Source of the DNA: Cobetia amphilecti
GTDB lineage: Bacteria; Pseudomonadota; Gammaproteobacteria; Pseudomonadales; Halomonadaceae
Direction: 5' to 3' (one strand)
Assembly: GCF_030010415.1 (NCBI RefSeq)
Contig: NZ_JASCSA010000004.1
DNA: 64,000 bases
In this document: positions 44,160 to 59,757 of the stretch, one piece after another
Position numbering within the stretch: the stretch's first letter is position 1
How the letters are laid out: every line of letters starts with the position of its first letter
The notes under the pieces: model-generated
What the model was told of the DNA's origin: nothing
Databases searched by the model: none
Seen by the model: only the letters and a program-made list of their open reading frames with translations
Translations under genes and position numbers: made by a program

Positions 44160-44333
44160 TGCAGCATGGCACCGCTACTCCTACAGCGCCAGCCATCCGC
44201 GCCGCCGACCCTCAGCAGCTCATCAGCAGATCATGGCCCGTTCATGAGCCCGATTCGACTGTTCCCCATCCGGCGGCTGGTTTACCCTTGACGCATTGGC
44301 GCAACCTGCCATTTACCTGCTTCGGGAGAGACG

Positions 44334-44897
44334 ATGCCCATACTGTTAGTGATTACCCTGTTCGGGTTATTGGATTTCGTGGTGCTGTTCAGTCTTGGCA
44401 GCCAGATCGGCCTGCTGCCGACCCTGGCGCTGGTGCTGATCACCGGCGCCGTCGGCCTGCATCTGATTCGCCGCGAAGGTCGCGCGACACTGATGCGCGC
44501 CCAGGAACGCCTGCAACGTGGCGAGATGCCTTCCGGCGAGCTGATGGAAGGCGCAGCACTCATCTTCGGCGGCGCCCTGTTGATGGCACCGGGCTTTCTG
44601 TCTGACGCCTTCGGCCTGCTGTGCCTGCTCCCCGCCTCACGGGGACTGTTGACGCGCGGCCTGAGCGGCAATGGCGCGATCGCGCGCTTCTTCAAGGGGC
44701 GCTTCTCGGCTGCGGGAAGCTCGCGCAGCACCCGCACGGGTGACTGGGAAGCCGACGCCCGTGCTGACAGCGCATCACGCAACAGTGGCGATCAGCAGCA
44801 CGCAAGCGGCAACCATGCGGGGCAGCAAGGCAGCAGCCAGCAGACCGGCGAGCCGCTGGAAGGCGATTACATCAGCCGTGACGAACCGCGCCTCTAG
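44334..44897 (+). CDS. fxsA: FxsA family inner-membrane protein
   Basis: This 187-residue protein has about three hydrophobic segments in the first 120 residues. It contains the FxsA pattern LITGAVGLHLIRREGRATL followed by GEMPSGELMEGAALIFGGALLMAPGFLSD (seen at about residues 60-90). The C-terminal 65 residues are polar, Ser/Gln/Gly-rich and disordered. E. coli FxsA, when overproduced, relieves F exclusion of phage T7; the normal role is unknown. The location just upstream of groES-groEL is conserved in many gammaproteobacteria. GGGAGA precedes the ATG. Confidence 0.9.
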   Translation: MPILLVITLFGLLDFVVLFSLGSQIGLLPTLALVLITGAVGLHLIRREGRATLMRAQERLQRGEMPSGELMEGAALIFGGALLMAPGFLSDAFGLLCLLPASRGLLTRGLSGNGAIARFFKGRFSAAGSSRSTRTGDWEADARADSASRNSGDQQHASGNHAGQQGSSQQTGEPLEGDYISRDEPRL

Positions 44898-44960
44898 CGC
44901 CTTCTCACGCACAGGCACCACGCGCAATCGTCTGCCTGGGAATCATGCTTGAAAGCGATG

Positions 44961-44996
44961 GGCCCAGTACTGGAACGCCAGTGCCGGGCCTTTTTG
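44961..44996 (+). terminator. fxsA terminator
   Basis: GGCCC-AGTACTGG pairs with CCAGTGCCGGGCC (44961-44973 with 44978-44990, one mismatch and one wobble), followed by T5. It lies about 65 bases after the fxsA stop. Confidence 0.75.
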
Positions 44997-45385
44997 ATTC
45001 GTGATATCTCGCTTCACAGGCTCCATCACTCTGTGTCCTGTTCTGTCCCGACCGGCCCTGCACAGCCTTGCACCGTCTGTCCCTACCCTGCATCACCCCC
45101 GCCCCAGCGCCTGTCACTGACCGGAGTCGCGCTCTGTGAGCTGCCCGCCCGAACCCTTGCGCCTTGCAACGACGCTCACCCTGGCCGATGACCACCCTCT
45201 GGCGTCTTGTACCAATGGACACCGTCTGGAGGCTGACAGCTATATGCCAACGGTGAATGGCTCGGATACACTCAAGCCGTTGATTCATCTAGCGGAACCT
45301 TGCGGAAGACAGGCTGCAGCCAGGGCGCGTAGCTTTCATGCGACGCACAAGATGCGCCGATTTGAAATTTTTTTATGATCGCCTA
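44997..45385. other. Intergenic region upstream of groES
   Basis: No gene recognised. Pyrimidine-rich in its first half, AT-rich at 45355-45385 just ahead of the heat-shock promoter. The open frames here have no family features. Confidence 0.4.
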
Positions 45386-45414
45386 CTTGAAAGCTGTCCC
45401 CCCGCCACCATAAA
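45386..45414 (+). promoter_or_regulatory. Sigma-32-like heat-shock promoter of groES-groEL
   Basis: CTTGAAA at 45386-45392 is a perfect -35 element for sigma-32. After 12-13 bases it is followed by CCACCATAAA (45405-45414), close to the CCCCATNT -10 consensus. It lies about 130 bases before groES. Position and fit strongly support heat-shock control. Confidence 0.75.
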
Positions 45415-45544
45415 AGCGGTGCAATGGATAACGGCCACGCCCCCAGCGGCGGGGCCCAACACTCGGTAGGCAACCCCATTGAACGCCAGACTCACCGACA
45501 AAGAACGGGAGCTGGCGGGATTTACCATCAGGAGAACGTGAGCA

Positions 45545-45838
45545 ATGAACATTCGTCCCTTGCACGATCGCGTCGTGGTTCGTCGCGTGGAAGAAGAACA
45601 GAAAACTGCAGGTGGCATCGTTCTGCCCGGCAGCGCCCAGGAAAAGCCGACCCGTGGCGAGATTCTCGCTGCCGGTAACGGTCGCATCCTCGAAAACGGT
45701 GAAGTTCGCCCGCTGGACGTGAAAGTCGGCGATACCGTGATCTTCAAGGATGGCTACGGCGTCGAGAAGCAGAAAATCGACGGCGAAGAGGTGCTGATCA
45801 TGAGCGAGAGCGACATCCTCGCCGTGGTGGAAGGCTGA
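45545..45838 (+). CDS. groES: Co-chaperonin GroES
   Basis: Heptameric lid of the GroEL chaperonin. The 97 residues are full length. It starts MNIRPLHDRVVVRRVEEEQK, with the mobile loop at about 17-32 (KTAGGIVLPGSAQEKP), and ends in DILAVVEG. AGGAGAACG precedes the ATG. It is cotranscribed with groEL, 57 bases downstream, from a sigma-32-like promoter. Confidence 0.98.
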   Translation: MNIRPLHDRVVVRRVEEEQKTAGGIVLPGSAQEKPTRGEILAAGNGRILENGEVRPLDVKVGDTVIFKDGYGVEKQKIDGEEVLIMSESDILAVVEG

Positions 45839-45895
45839 GTTTCAGCTTTTTCGGGTTCCAACGCTTCGACTTACTGATTAAAGGTAGAGATAAAC

Positions 45896-47545
<1,650 letters not shown>

Positions 47546-47551
47546 GCCAGC

Positions 47552-47587
47552 CTCACCCCACGACTCACCCCACGACTCACCCGTCGT
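47552..47587. repeat. 12-bp tandem array (x3) after groEL
   Basis: CTCACCCCACGA at 47552-47563 and 47564-47575 (identical) and a diverged third unit at 47576-47587. It sits between the groEL stop codon and its terminator. Confidence 0.75.
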
Positions 47588-47593
47588 GACCCG

Positions 47594-47626
47594 AACCGCT
47601 CCTGCGCAAGCAGGGGCGGTTTTTTC
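47594..47626 (+). terminator. groEL terminator
   Basis: Stem AACCGCTCCTGC (47594-47605) with GCAGGGGCGGTT (47610-47621, one wobble) followed by a T-run. Confidence 0.88.
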
Positions 47627-47656
47627 ATGCCTGTCATTCGGCGAGCGCTGCGAGTT

Positions 47657-47722
47657 CCATGCAGTGAGCAGCGCGAGACCCATACAGTGAACGCCGTGGC
47701 CCTCATACAGTAAGCGCCGCGG
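47657..47722. repeat. 22-bp degenerate tandem array (x3) upstream of trmJ
   Basis: Units 47657-47678, 47679-47700 and 47701-47722 share CATACAGTGAACGCCG-like sequence. They lie between the groEL terminator and trmJ; the rest of this roughly 280-base interval (to 47910) shows no other feature beyond the presumed trmJ promoter. Confidence 0.6.
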
Positions 47723-47910
47723 CTCTCGGCACCTGACGCCTCCCGCTCACCACGCTACACTAGGCGCCACTTTTTGCCGCGACCCGAGACATGGCGCCTG
47801 GTGATGACAGTGCATCGAGGCTGACGATGTATTGAGGCTGAAATGCCTACGGTCACGACCGATGACGCCAACCGCTCAGGCCGCGCGCCTCGCTTGCCCA
47901 GGACCTTCTC

Positions 47911-48729
47911 ATGACTGATACCCCCGCCGCTTCCCCGACCACTAGCGCCCTCGACAATGTGCGTGTCGTACTGGTGCAGACCTTCCATCCCGGCAACATC
48001 GGCGCCACCGCTCGCGCCATTCTGACCATGGGCATCAAGGACCTGGTGCTGGTCAATCCGCGCTGCTTCCCCGACGAGGAAGCGACACGCATGGCCAGCG
48101 GTGCCGCGGAACTGCTGGAAAATGCGCGCGTGGTCGAGCGCCTGGAAGACGCCGTCAATGACTGCCAGCTGGTCATCGGGGCCAGTGCTCGCCTGCGCAG
48201 CGTCCCGCTGCCCCACTTCGATGAGCCACGCGAGATGGCGGCGCACGCCATGGATATCGCGCGCGATGGCAAGGTGGCGCTGGTATTCGGCCGCGAGCGC
48301 TTCGGGCTGACCAACGAGGAAATCGCCTGCTGCACGCATCAGGTATCGATCCCCACCAACCCGGACTACGGCATCCTCAACGTCTCACAGGCCGCCCAGG
48401 TGCTGGCGCACGAGTGCCGCAGTGCATGGCGCCTGACGCTCGACAAGCCTCAGGAGGCGCCTGTCGCGCGCCGTGAGGATGATCAGTTGCCGACCCGCGA
48501 ACAGCTCGGCTACTTCCATGAGCATCTCGGTCGCGCCCTGCAGGGCTCCGGCTTCCTCAACCAGCCCCACTCCCAGACCGAAGAGCGGCTGCGCGCCCTG
48601 TTCGCGCGTGCCGAGCCGACACGCCGCGAACTCTCCATCCTGCGTGGCATGCTGTCCAATCTTGAGCGCCAGACGGCAGCGGCGAACGCTGGCGCAGACA
48701 GCGAGCAGAGCGATCACGAGGCGTCCTGA
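47911..48729 (+). CDS. trmJ: tRNA (cytidine/uridine-32-2'-O)-methyltransferase
   Basis: SPOUT-class S-adenosylmethionine-dependent enzyme that methylates the 2'-O of residue 32 in tRNA anticodon loops. SpoU motif 1 is VQTFHPGNIGATARA (about residues 23-37), motif 2 is ALVFGRERFGLTNEE, and motif 3 is NPDYGILNVSQAAQVLAHE. It has a C-terminal helical extension typical of TrmJ. At 272 residues it is slightly longer than the E. coli protein. CAGGA lies upstream of the ATG. It is monocistronic; no canonical terminator was found. Confidence 0.95.
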   Translation: MTDTPAASPTTSALDNVRVVLVQTFHPGNIGATARAILTMGIKDLVLVNPRCFPDEEATRMASGAAELLENARVVERLEDAVNDCQLVIGASARLRSVPLPHFDEPREMAAHAMDIARDGKVALVFGRERFGLTNEEIACCTHQVSIPTNPDYGILNVSQAAQVLAHECRSAWRLTLDKPQEAPVARREDDQLPTREQLGYFHEHLGRALQGSGFLNQPHSQTEERLRALFARAEPTRRELSILRGMLSNLERQTAAANAGADSEQSDHEAS

Positions 48730-49232
48730 GTCGCGCACGGCCGCCCCGTCCTGCACTGAGGCTCGGACTGTTGCTACTTGGCTCTCGCCACTTGGCAACA
48801 GCCTGTCAGCGCAACGTCATCCTTCTGACATGGATCAAGGTGCACTGTAGACCTTCCGCTATGCTTGATAGGCAAGACGTCAGGCACCGCAGAACCCGTC
48901 ACACAGCTTAGGTATAGAAATACCGGTATAGAAATACCGGTATAGAAATACCGGCATAGAGATACCGACATAGAGATACGGCACAGACCCATGCAGTAGC
49001 TGCAGCCCAGCAAGGAAGTCATGTGCGAAGGCTGCAGTGTCAGGCAAAGGCTCCTTTGCGACCTTGAGACCTGCCACGCAGGTCGAGAACTGCCGCAAGA
49101 GCAGGCAGAGACGCCGCCACGCCAACACACGAAGGGCCATGACAGGCCAGCGTGGCGACGCACCTCGAGACACCCACAAGAAGAGCCGACCCTGATCCCA
49201 TCCACGACCATGGACTCACGGAGCGCCTTTAC
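48730..49232. other. Intergenic region between trmJ and the 67-residue orphan
   Basis: About 500 bases without a recognisable gene. The 14-bp array at 48911-48980 is its main feature. Frames on both strands through the array translate to artificial-looking periodic peptides and are rejected. Confidence 0.5.
48911..48980. repeat. 14-bp palindromic tandem array, five copies
   Basis: Five units of exactly 14 bases at 48911, 48925, 48939, 48953 and 48967. The first three are identical (GGTATAGAAATACC) and the last two are diverged. Each unit is itself an inverted repeat (GGTAT ... ATACC around AGAA), so a transcript could form a row of small hairpins, or the DNA could present a regular row of palindromic binding sites. 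Confidence 0.93.
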
Positions 49233-49436
49233 ATGACTCAGACAGCCGCACGACAGACTCAGACCCCGGACGCGGAACAGCTGGCCAGCGACATCCACCA
49301 GCTGGAAGCTCGCCTGCTCAAGACCGACCCGACGCAGGAACCGACGCTCTACCGCAGCCTGTACTGCACGATCTCGCTACGCCAGATGCAACTGCTGGCC
49401 AAGGTCAGTCAGCCCGCAGCCTCGCAGGCACATTGA
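49233..49436 (+). CDS. Small hypothetical protein, 67 residues
   Basis: No family recognised. It is predicted to be largely helical: EQLASDIHQLEARLLKTDP, then YRSLYCTISLRQMQLLAKV. No signal peptide or membrane segment is visible. The start at ATG 49233 has CGGAG about nine bases upstream; a longer frame from 49152 has a non-coding look. A bidirectional terminator follows at 49509-49543, which supports a real transcription unit. It is probably lineage-specific. Confidence 0.5.
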   Translation: MTQTAARQTQTPDAEQLASDIHQLEARLLKTDPTQEPTLYRSLYCTISLRQMQLLAKVSQPAASQAH

Positions 49437-49508
49437 GCGACGCCAGATGAGGTGGTTGGCAGGTGGCGACTGGTAATGACCAGCAGCCACCCGTAACGAC
49501 CAGGCATG

Positions 49509-49543
49509 AAAAAACCGCCACCCCGAAGGGTGGCGGTTTTTCT
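49509..49543. terminator. Bidirectional terminator between the 67-residue gene and rpsA
   Basis: AAAACCGCCACCC with its complement around a CGAA loop (about 49511-49540), flanked by A- and T-runs. It can serve the small plus-strand gene and rpsA on the minus strand. Confidence 0.9.
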
Positions 49544-49590
49544 CGTCCCCGCATATGACATGCGTCTCATGCAGGATACCGATTCGGAGA

Positions 49591-49626
49591 CGCTGAGGTG
49601 ACTACCAGAGGCATGTCACCTCGGCG
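49591..49626. other. Hairpin after rpsA, no U-tract
   Basis: CGCTGAGGTGAC (49591-49602) pairs with 49615-49626 (11 of 12) across a 12-base loop, about 45 bases beyond the rpsA stop and upstream of the canonical terminator. Confidence 0.55.
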
Positions 49627-49671
49627 TGGATCCGGACACCCCACCTCACGAGGAGGCGGAGTGTCTCGGGA

Positions 49672-51351
49672 TCACTCCTGACCCAGCTGCTGCTTGATCA
49701 GATCACCGATGGTAGTCGGGCCGTTGCTCTCGACTTCCTGGGTACGCGGCTTGGCAGCATCGCGACGCGGTGCTTCAACCTGGTCCTTGGACTTGACGGA
49801 CAGGTTGATCAGGCGGCTCTTGCGATCCACACCGACAATCTTGGCTTCGACAGCATCGCCGGCGCTCAGGACGTTGCGTGCGTCTTCGACACGGTCAGCG
49901 CTGATTTCAGAAGCCTTCAGGATAGCGATGACGTCAGTCGCCAGCTCTACCTGAACTTCCTTGGCATCGATGTCGACAACACGACCGGACACGATAGCGC
50001 CCTTGTCGTTGACGGCCAGGTACTCGGAGACCGGATCGCTCTCGAGCTGCTTGACGCCCAGAGAGATGCGCTCACGTTCCGGATCGATGGACAGGATGAC
50101 CGCTTCAGCTTCTTCGCCCTTCTTGTAACGACGCACGGCTTCTTCGCCAGCTTCGTTCCAGGAAATGTCGGAGAGGTGAACCAGGCCGTCGATGCCGCCT
50201 TCCAGACCGATGAAGATACCGAAGTCAGTGATTGACTTGATGGTACCGGAGACACGGTCGCCCTTGTTGTGCTTGCCGCTGAAGTCTTCCCACGGGTTGG
50301 TGGTGCACTGCTTGATACCCAGGGAGATACGACGACGCTCTTCGTCGATGTCCAGAATCATCACTTCCACGTCATCGCCGACATTGACGACCTTGGACGG
50401 GTGGATGTTCTTGTTGGTCCAATCCATTTCGGACACGTGGACCAGACCTTCGACGCCCTCTTCCAGCTCGGCGAAGCAGCCGTAGTCGGTGAGGTTGGTG
50501 ACGCGTGCGTTGATCTTGGCGCCTTCCGGGTAGCGAGCCTTGATGTTGACCCACGGATCTTCGCCCAGCTGCTTGAGACCCAGAGACACGCGGTTGCGCT
50601 CGCGGTCGAACTTCAGCACCTTGACATTGATCTCGTCGCCGACAGCAACGATCTCGGACGGATGCTTGATGCGCTTCCATGCCATGTCGGTGATGTGCAG
50701 CAGGCCGTCAACGCCGCCGAGGTCGACGAAGGCGCCGTAGTCGGTCAGGTTCTTGACGATACCCTGAATCTGCTGACCTTCCTGCAGAGTGGCCAGGAGG
50801 GCTTCACGCTCAGCGCTGTTCTCGGCTTCGAGGACGGCACGACGGGACACGACAACGTTGTTGCGCTTGGCGTCGAGCTTGATGACCTTGAAGTCCAGTT
50901 CCTTGTTCTCGAGGTGGGCGGTGTCGCGCACAGGGCGGACATCGACCAGAGAACCCGGCAGGAAGGCACGGATGGTGTTGATGTCGACGGTAAAGCCACC
51001 TTTGACCTTGCCGTTGATCACGCCCTTGACGATCTCGTCTTTCTCGAAGGCGGCTTCCAGCTCTTTCCACGCTTCGGCACGCTTGGCCTTCTCGCGGGAC
51101 AGGCGGGTCTCACCGAAGCCATCTTCCACGGCTTCCAGTGCAACCATGACTTCGTCGCCGATGCTGATGGACAGCTGGCCACTTTCGTCACGGAACTGTT
51201 CAGACGGAATCTGACCTTCAGACTTCAGACCGGCATTGACAGTGATCCAGTCGCCATCGATATCCACGATGGTAGCGGACACGATTGCGCCCGGCTCCAT
51301 GTTGATGTCCTGGAGTGACTGTTCAAATAAATCAGCAAAGCTCTCGCTCAT
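49672..51351 (-). CDS. rpsA: 30S ribosomal protein S1
   Basis: This 559-residue RNA-binding ribosomal protein, which delivers mRNA to the 30S subunit, has six consecutive S1 domains. Repeats of the type GIVKNLTDYGAFVDLGGVDG, ARVTNLTDYGCFAELEEGVE and GTIKSITDFGIFIGLEGGID are obvious. The start MSESFADLFEQSLQDINMEPG is the conserved N-terminus. The Shine-Dalgarno is weak (TAGGA), as is typical for rpsA, which depends on leader structure. It lies downstream of cmk as in E. coli; the usual following gene ihfB is not here. Confidence 0.98.
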   Translation of the reverse strand: MSESFADLFEQSLQDINMEPGAIVSATIVDIDGDWITVNAGLKSEGQIPSEQFRDESGQLSISIGDEVMVALEAVEDGFGETRLSREKAKRAEAWKELEAAFEKDEIVKGVINGKVKGGFTVDINTIRAFLPGSLVDVRPVRDTAHLENKELDFKVIKLDAKRNNVVVSRRAVLEAENSAEREALLATLQEGQQIQGIVKNLTDYGAFVDLGGVDGLLHITDMAWKRIKHPSEIVAVGDEINVKVLKFDRERNRVSLGLKQLGEDPWVNIKARYPEGAKINARVTNLTDYGCFAELEEGVEGLVHVSEMDWTNKNIHPSKVVNVGDDVEVMILDIDEERRRISLGIKQCTTNPWEDFSGKHNKGDRVSGTIKSITDFGIFIGLEGGIDGLVHLSDISWNEAGEEAVRRYKKGEEAEAVILSIDPERERISLGVKQLESDPVSEYLAVNDKGAIVSGRVVDIDAKEVQVELATDVIAILKASEISADRVEDARNVLSAGDAVEAKIVGVDRKSRLINLSVKSKDQVEAPRRDAAKPRTQEVESNGPTTIGDLIKQQLGQE

Positions 51352-51657
51352 GGTATTCCTACATGATCAACGTTTGGGGCGGCTTGCACCGCAGTCTCCG
51401 TACCACCAGCAAGCACGGGCCATATCTACATATCCCCGGGGGCGTTGACGCTGGTTCGAGATACACCGGCTTTCCGCTTGCCGCCGATGCACCCCATGAC
51501 ACCTTGCCGGGGGGTTGATGACACCTCGGTGTCATCTGGGTTCTGCATCATCACTCGCGAAGCGAGCGAAACCCGCTGCTGCCCGACCCGGAGGCCGTAT
51601 TGCAACAGCAGGCGATCAATCCGTTGTTCTGACGACTTACAGGCTGAGACTCGAGTC
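51352..51657 (-). promoter_or_regulatory. rpsA leader region with hairpins
   Basis: This 306-base gap between cmk and rpsA holds two clear hairpins: GATGACACC/GGTGTCATC at 51518-51537 with a two-base spacer, and CTCGC-GAA-GCGAG at 51554-51566. In enterobacteria the rpsA leader folds into hairpins that S1 binds to repress its own translation, and the start has a poor Shine-Dalgarno; both features are seen here. The functional parallel is inference. Confidence 0.5.
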
Positions 51658-52373
51658 TCAGCGCGCCGCTACCAGGCCGTATTCGACCAGCAGCTGCTGG
51701 ATGCGTTCGATCACCTGGTCGATGTCGAGATCCGTCGTATCGAGGATCACGCCGTCGTCTGCAGGCTTGAGCGGGGCGACTGCCCGGCCCATGTCACGCG
51801 CATCGCGCGCCTGTATTTCTGTCAAAAGGCTCGAAATATTAGCATCGACACCCGCTTCCTGCAACTGGGCATGACGACGACGCGCACGTTCCTCGGCGCT
51901 TGCCGTCAGGAAGATCTTGAGCGGCGCACCGGTGAAGACCACCGTGCCCATGTCGCGACCATCGGCCACCAGGCCCGGCGCACGCGCAAAGGCACGCTGG
52001 CGCGCCAGCAGTGCAGTCCGCACGCGCGGCTGGGCCGCGATGATGGAGGCATTGTTGCCGACCGACTCGAGACGGATGTCACGGGTGACGTCCTCGCCTT
52101 CCAGAATCACGCTGGTGGCGTCGCCTTCGGCATCGAACTGCACATCGAGGTGCTCGGCGATGGTCGCCACGGCGTCCTCGTCTTCCAGCGCCACGCCATG
52201 ACGCTCGGCGGCCAGTGCCGTCAGGCGATACAGCGCACCGGAATCCAGCAGATGCCAGCCCAGGCTCGCCGCGACCAGACGACTGATGGTGCCCTTGCCT
52301 GCCCCACCGGGGCCATCAAGAGTCAGCACCGGCGCGTCGCAGATCTGGCTGTGATGAGGTGTCGCTTCCCCGC

Positions 52374-52377
<4 letters not shown>
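51658..52377 (-). CDS. cmk: Cytidylate kinase
   Basis: Phosphorylates CMP and dCMP with ATP. At 239 residues it has a P-loop near the N-terminus (LDGPGGAGKGTIS, about 19-31), the LLDSGALYR substrate segment, and the VADGRDMGTVVF and FLTASAEERARRR region. Its start overlaps the aroA stop by four bases (ATGA), so it is translationally coupled to the fused gene upstream. It is followed by the rpsA leader. Confidence 0.97.
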
Positions 52378-54673
<2,296 letters not shown>

Positions 54674-54677
<4 letters not shown>

Positions 54678-55813
54678 AGCACACCGACCGGGTAGGACCC
54701 GAGCACCTTGACGTCCGCCGCGCACTGACGCAGCTCTTCCAGCGTCGCCGTGATGAGCGGGTCATCGCGGTGGCCACGGAAGTCGATGAAGAAGACGTAG
54801 TTCCAGGCACCGGAGCGCGATGGGCGCGTCTCGACGCGGGTCAGGTCGATCTGGTGGCGGTGGAACGGCGCCAGCAGGTCGTGCAGCGCCCCCGGCTGGT
54901 TGCGCATCGCCACCACGATGGAGGTCTTGTCATCGCCGGACGCCGGCACCGAGCTGTCACCGATGATCAGGAAGCGCGTGGAGTTGTCGGGGCTGTCCTC
55001 GATCTTCTCCTCGACCTTCTCCAGCTCATAGAGCTTGGCCGCCATGTCACCGGCAATCGCCGCACTGTGCCACTCGGTGCGCACCTGACGCGCGGCCTCT
55101 GCATTCGAGGACACCGCGATGCGCTCGGCGTGCGGGAAGTGGGCATCCAGCCACTTGCGGCACTGGGCCAGCGACTGGGCGTGGGAATAGATGCGCGAGA
55201 TCTTCTCGCGACGCGTATTCGGGCCCACCAGCAGGTGGTGGTGAATGCGCAGCACCACTTCGCCGGAGATCTTGAGCTGCGAGCCCATGAACGAATCCAG
55301 CGTGTGGTTGATGACGCCCTCGGTGGAGTTCTCCACCGGCACCACACCGTACTGCACCGCGCCCGCCTCCACTTCGCGGAACACCTCGTCGATGGCGGCC
55401 ATCGGCTTGGTCACGGCGCTGTCACCGAAGTGCTTGAGCGCGGCCTGCTGGGTGAAGGTGCCTTCCGGGCCGAGATAGGCCAGGCGGATCGGCTGTTCCA
55501 GCGCCAGACAGGCGGACATGATCTCGCGGAACAGACGCGCCATCTCCTCGCCTTTCAGCGGGCCGGGGTTGTTGGCCATGATGCGACGCAACACCTGGGC
55601 TTCGCGCTCCGGGCGGTAGAACTGCACCTGGCCATCCTCGCCCACGTCACCGGCCGCCAGCTTGACCTCGGCGACCTGCTGCGCGCAGCCCGCGCGCTCG
55701 CTGATCAGGTTCAGCAGCTCGTTGTCGATGGCGTCGATGCGCTGACGCAGGTCGTCCAGCGTCACCGCCTTGCCCGCCGCCTGCGGCGCAGGGCTCTCCT
55801 TGGAATCCGACAT
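54674..55813 (-). CDS. pheA: Chorismate mutase / prephenate dehydratase
   Basis: P-protein for phenylalanine synthesis, 379 residues. An AroQ-type chorismate mutase occupies about 18-105 (LDDLRQRIDAIDNELLNLI). Prephenate dehydratase spans about 110-290 (AYLGPEGTFTQQAALKHFG, VPVENSTEGVINHTLDSF, NSTRFLIIG). A C-terminal ACT domain with GALHDLLAPF and the ESRP-like ETRPSRS motif gives feedback control by phenylalanine. ATG 55813 has a strong GGAGGTGAG; upstream frame sequence overlaps serC and is rejected. It is 13 bases after serC and overlaps the next gene. Confidence 0.97.
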
Positions 55814-55826
55814 CTCACCTCCTCCC

Positions 55827-56921
55827 TTAGCCGTGACGGCGCGCGAAGTCGCCCATGAAGTCCACCAGCGCAGTGACGGCAGCTTCCGGCACGGCGTTGT
55901 AGAGGCTGGCACGCATGCCACCGACGCTGCGGTGACCGGCCAGATTCAAGAGACCCGCCGCTTCGGACTCGGCGAGGAAGGTCTTGTCGAGACGGTCATC
56001 GGCCAGCACGAACGGCACGTTCATGCGTGAGCGGTTCTCGGTGACGATCGGGTTGGAATAGAAGTCGCTGCCATCGATGGCCGCGTAGAGTGCCTGCGCC
56101 TTGCGATCATTGATCGCGTTCATGGCGGCGAGGCCACCGACCTCGTCCTTGAGCCACTCGAATACCAGCCCGGAGAGATACCAGGCGTAGGTCGGCGGCG
56201 TGTTGAACATGGAGTTGGCCTCGGCGGCCGTCTTCCAGTTCAGCATGGTCGGGCAGTCCTTGCGGGCACGATCGAGCAGGTCTTCGCGCACGATGACCAG
56301 CGTCAGACCCGCCGGACCGATGTTCTTCTGGGCGCCGGCATAGATGACGCCGAAACGGCTGACATCCAGCGGGCCAGACAGGATGGAAGACGACATGTCA
56401 CACACCAGCGGCACGCCATCCGCTGCCACCTCGGGGATGTAGTCGAACTCGAGGCCGCCGATGGTCTCGTTGGCGGTGTAGTGCAGATAACCCACATCGC
56501 CCGAGAGCTGGATCGCGTTCTGGCGCGGCACGGCGATCAGGCCATTGCTCTCGCTGGAGGCCGCCACGTGGCTGCCCACCGCCAGATGCTCGGCTTCCTT
56601 GATCGCCTTCTTGCCCCAGATACCGGTATACAGATAGTTGGCACTGCCGCCCGCGCCCAGCAGGTTCAGCGGCACACCCGCAAACTGGGTCGAGGCGCCA
56701 CCCTGCATGAACAACACGCGATAGTTGGACGGAATCTCGAGCAGTTCGCGCAGGTCCGCCTCGGCCTTCTCGGCGATGGCCACGAATTCGTCGGAGCGAT
56801 GACTCATCTCCATGACGGACAGTCCGCGGCCCTGATAATCCAGCATCTCGGCGCGGGCGCGCTCCAGGACAGCGGTCGGCAGTGCAGCAGGACCGGCGCA
56901 GAAGTTGAACTTGCGTGTCAT
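55827..56921 (-). CDS. serC: Phosphoserine aminotransferase
   Basis: PLP enzyme of serine synthesis (3-phosphohydroxypyruvate to phosphoserine), also acting in pyridoxal phosphate synthesis. The 364 residues begin RKFNFCAGPAALPTAVLE. FMQGGAST is present, the PLP Lys lies in VIYAGAQKNIGPAGLT, and the late FLAESEAAGLLNLAGHRSVGGMRASLYNA is full. It lies between gyrA and pheA in the conserved order. There is a small hairpin between gyrA and serC, but no strong terminator, so partial read-through is likely. Confidence 0.97.
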   Translation of the reverse strand: MTRKFNFCAGPAALPTAVLERARAEMLDYQGRGLSVMEMSHRSDEFVAIAEKAEADLRELLEIPSNYRVLFMQGGASTQFAGVPLNLLGAGGSANYLYTGIWGKKAIKEAEHLAVGSHVAASSESNGLIAVPRQNAIQLSGDVGYLHYTANETIGGLEFDYIPEVAADGVPLVCDMSSSILSGPLDVSRFGVIYAGAQKNIGPAGLTLVIVREDLLDRARKDCPTMLNWKTAAEANSMFNTPPTYAWYLSGLVFEWLKDEVGGLAAMNAINDRKAQALYAAIDGSDFYSNPIVTENRSRMNVPFVLADDRLDKTFLAESEAAGLLNLAGHRSVGGMRASLYNAVPEAAVTALVDFMGDFARRHG

Positions 56922-56945
56922 GTCGTCTTATTTCCCGAAAGTGAA

Positions 56946-56968
56946 GCGACCGCCCCGAAGGCGGTCGC
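56946..56968. other. Hairpin between gyrA and serC
   Basis: GCGACCGCC (56946-56954) pairs with 56960-56968 around CCGAA, 11 bases after the gyrA stop. On the minus strand only a weak TTCACTTTC follows, so it is at best an attenuator. Confidence 0.6.
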
Positions 56969-56979
56969 AATCCAGCGTC

Positions 56980-59757
<2,778 letters not shown>

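Larger units (their letters stand above)
43742..44333. other. Divergent intergenic region between the SDR gene and fxsA
   Basis: This 590-base non-coding region holds the promoters of both genes. It includes the two TGCASTGCAACA motifs (43927-43938 and 44148-44159) and a pyrimidine-rich stretch at about 44090-44140 with loosely repeated CTCTCTGCCCAG-like units. Frames here are not conserved-looking. No RNA gene was recognised. Confidence 0.45.

Noticed and set aside
44948..44970. CTTGAAAGC upstream of the fxsA terminator as a second heat-shock promoter
   Set aside because: It matches the sigma-32 -35 box but no -10 box follows at the right distance; it lies at the fxsA terminator.
48911..48980. 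CRISPR array
   Set aside because: The units are contiguous 14-mers without spacers and there are no cas genes in the window.
48774..49298. Minus-strand frames through 48774-49298
   Set aside because: They translate the 14-bp array into periodic Tyr/Ile/Pro-rich peptides with no start signal or family match.
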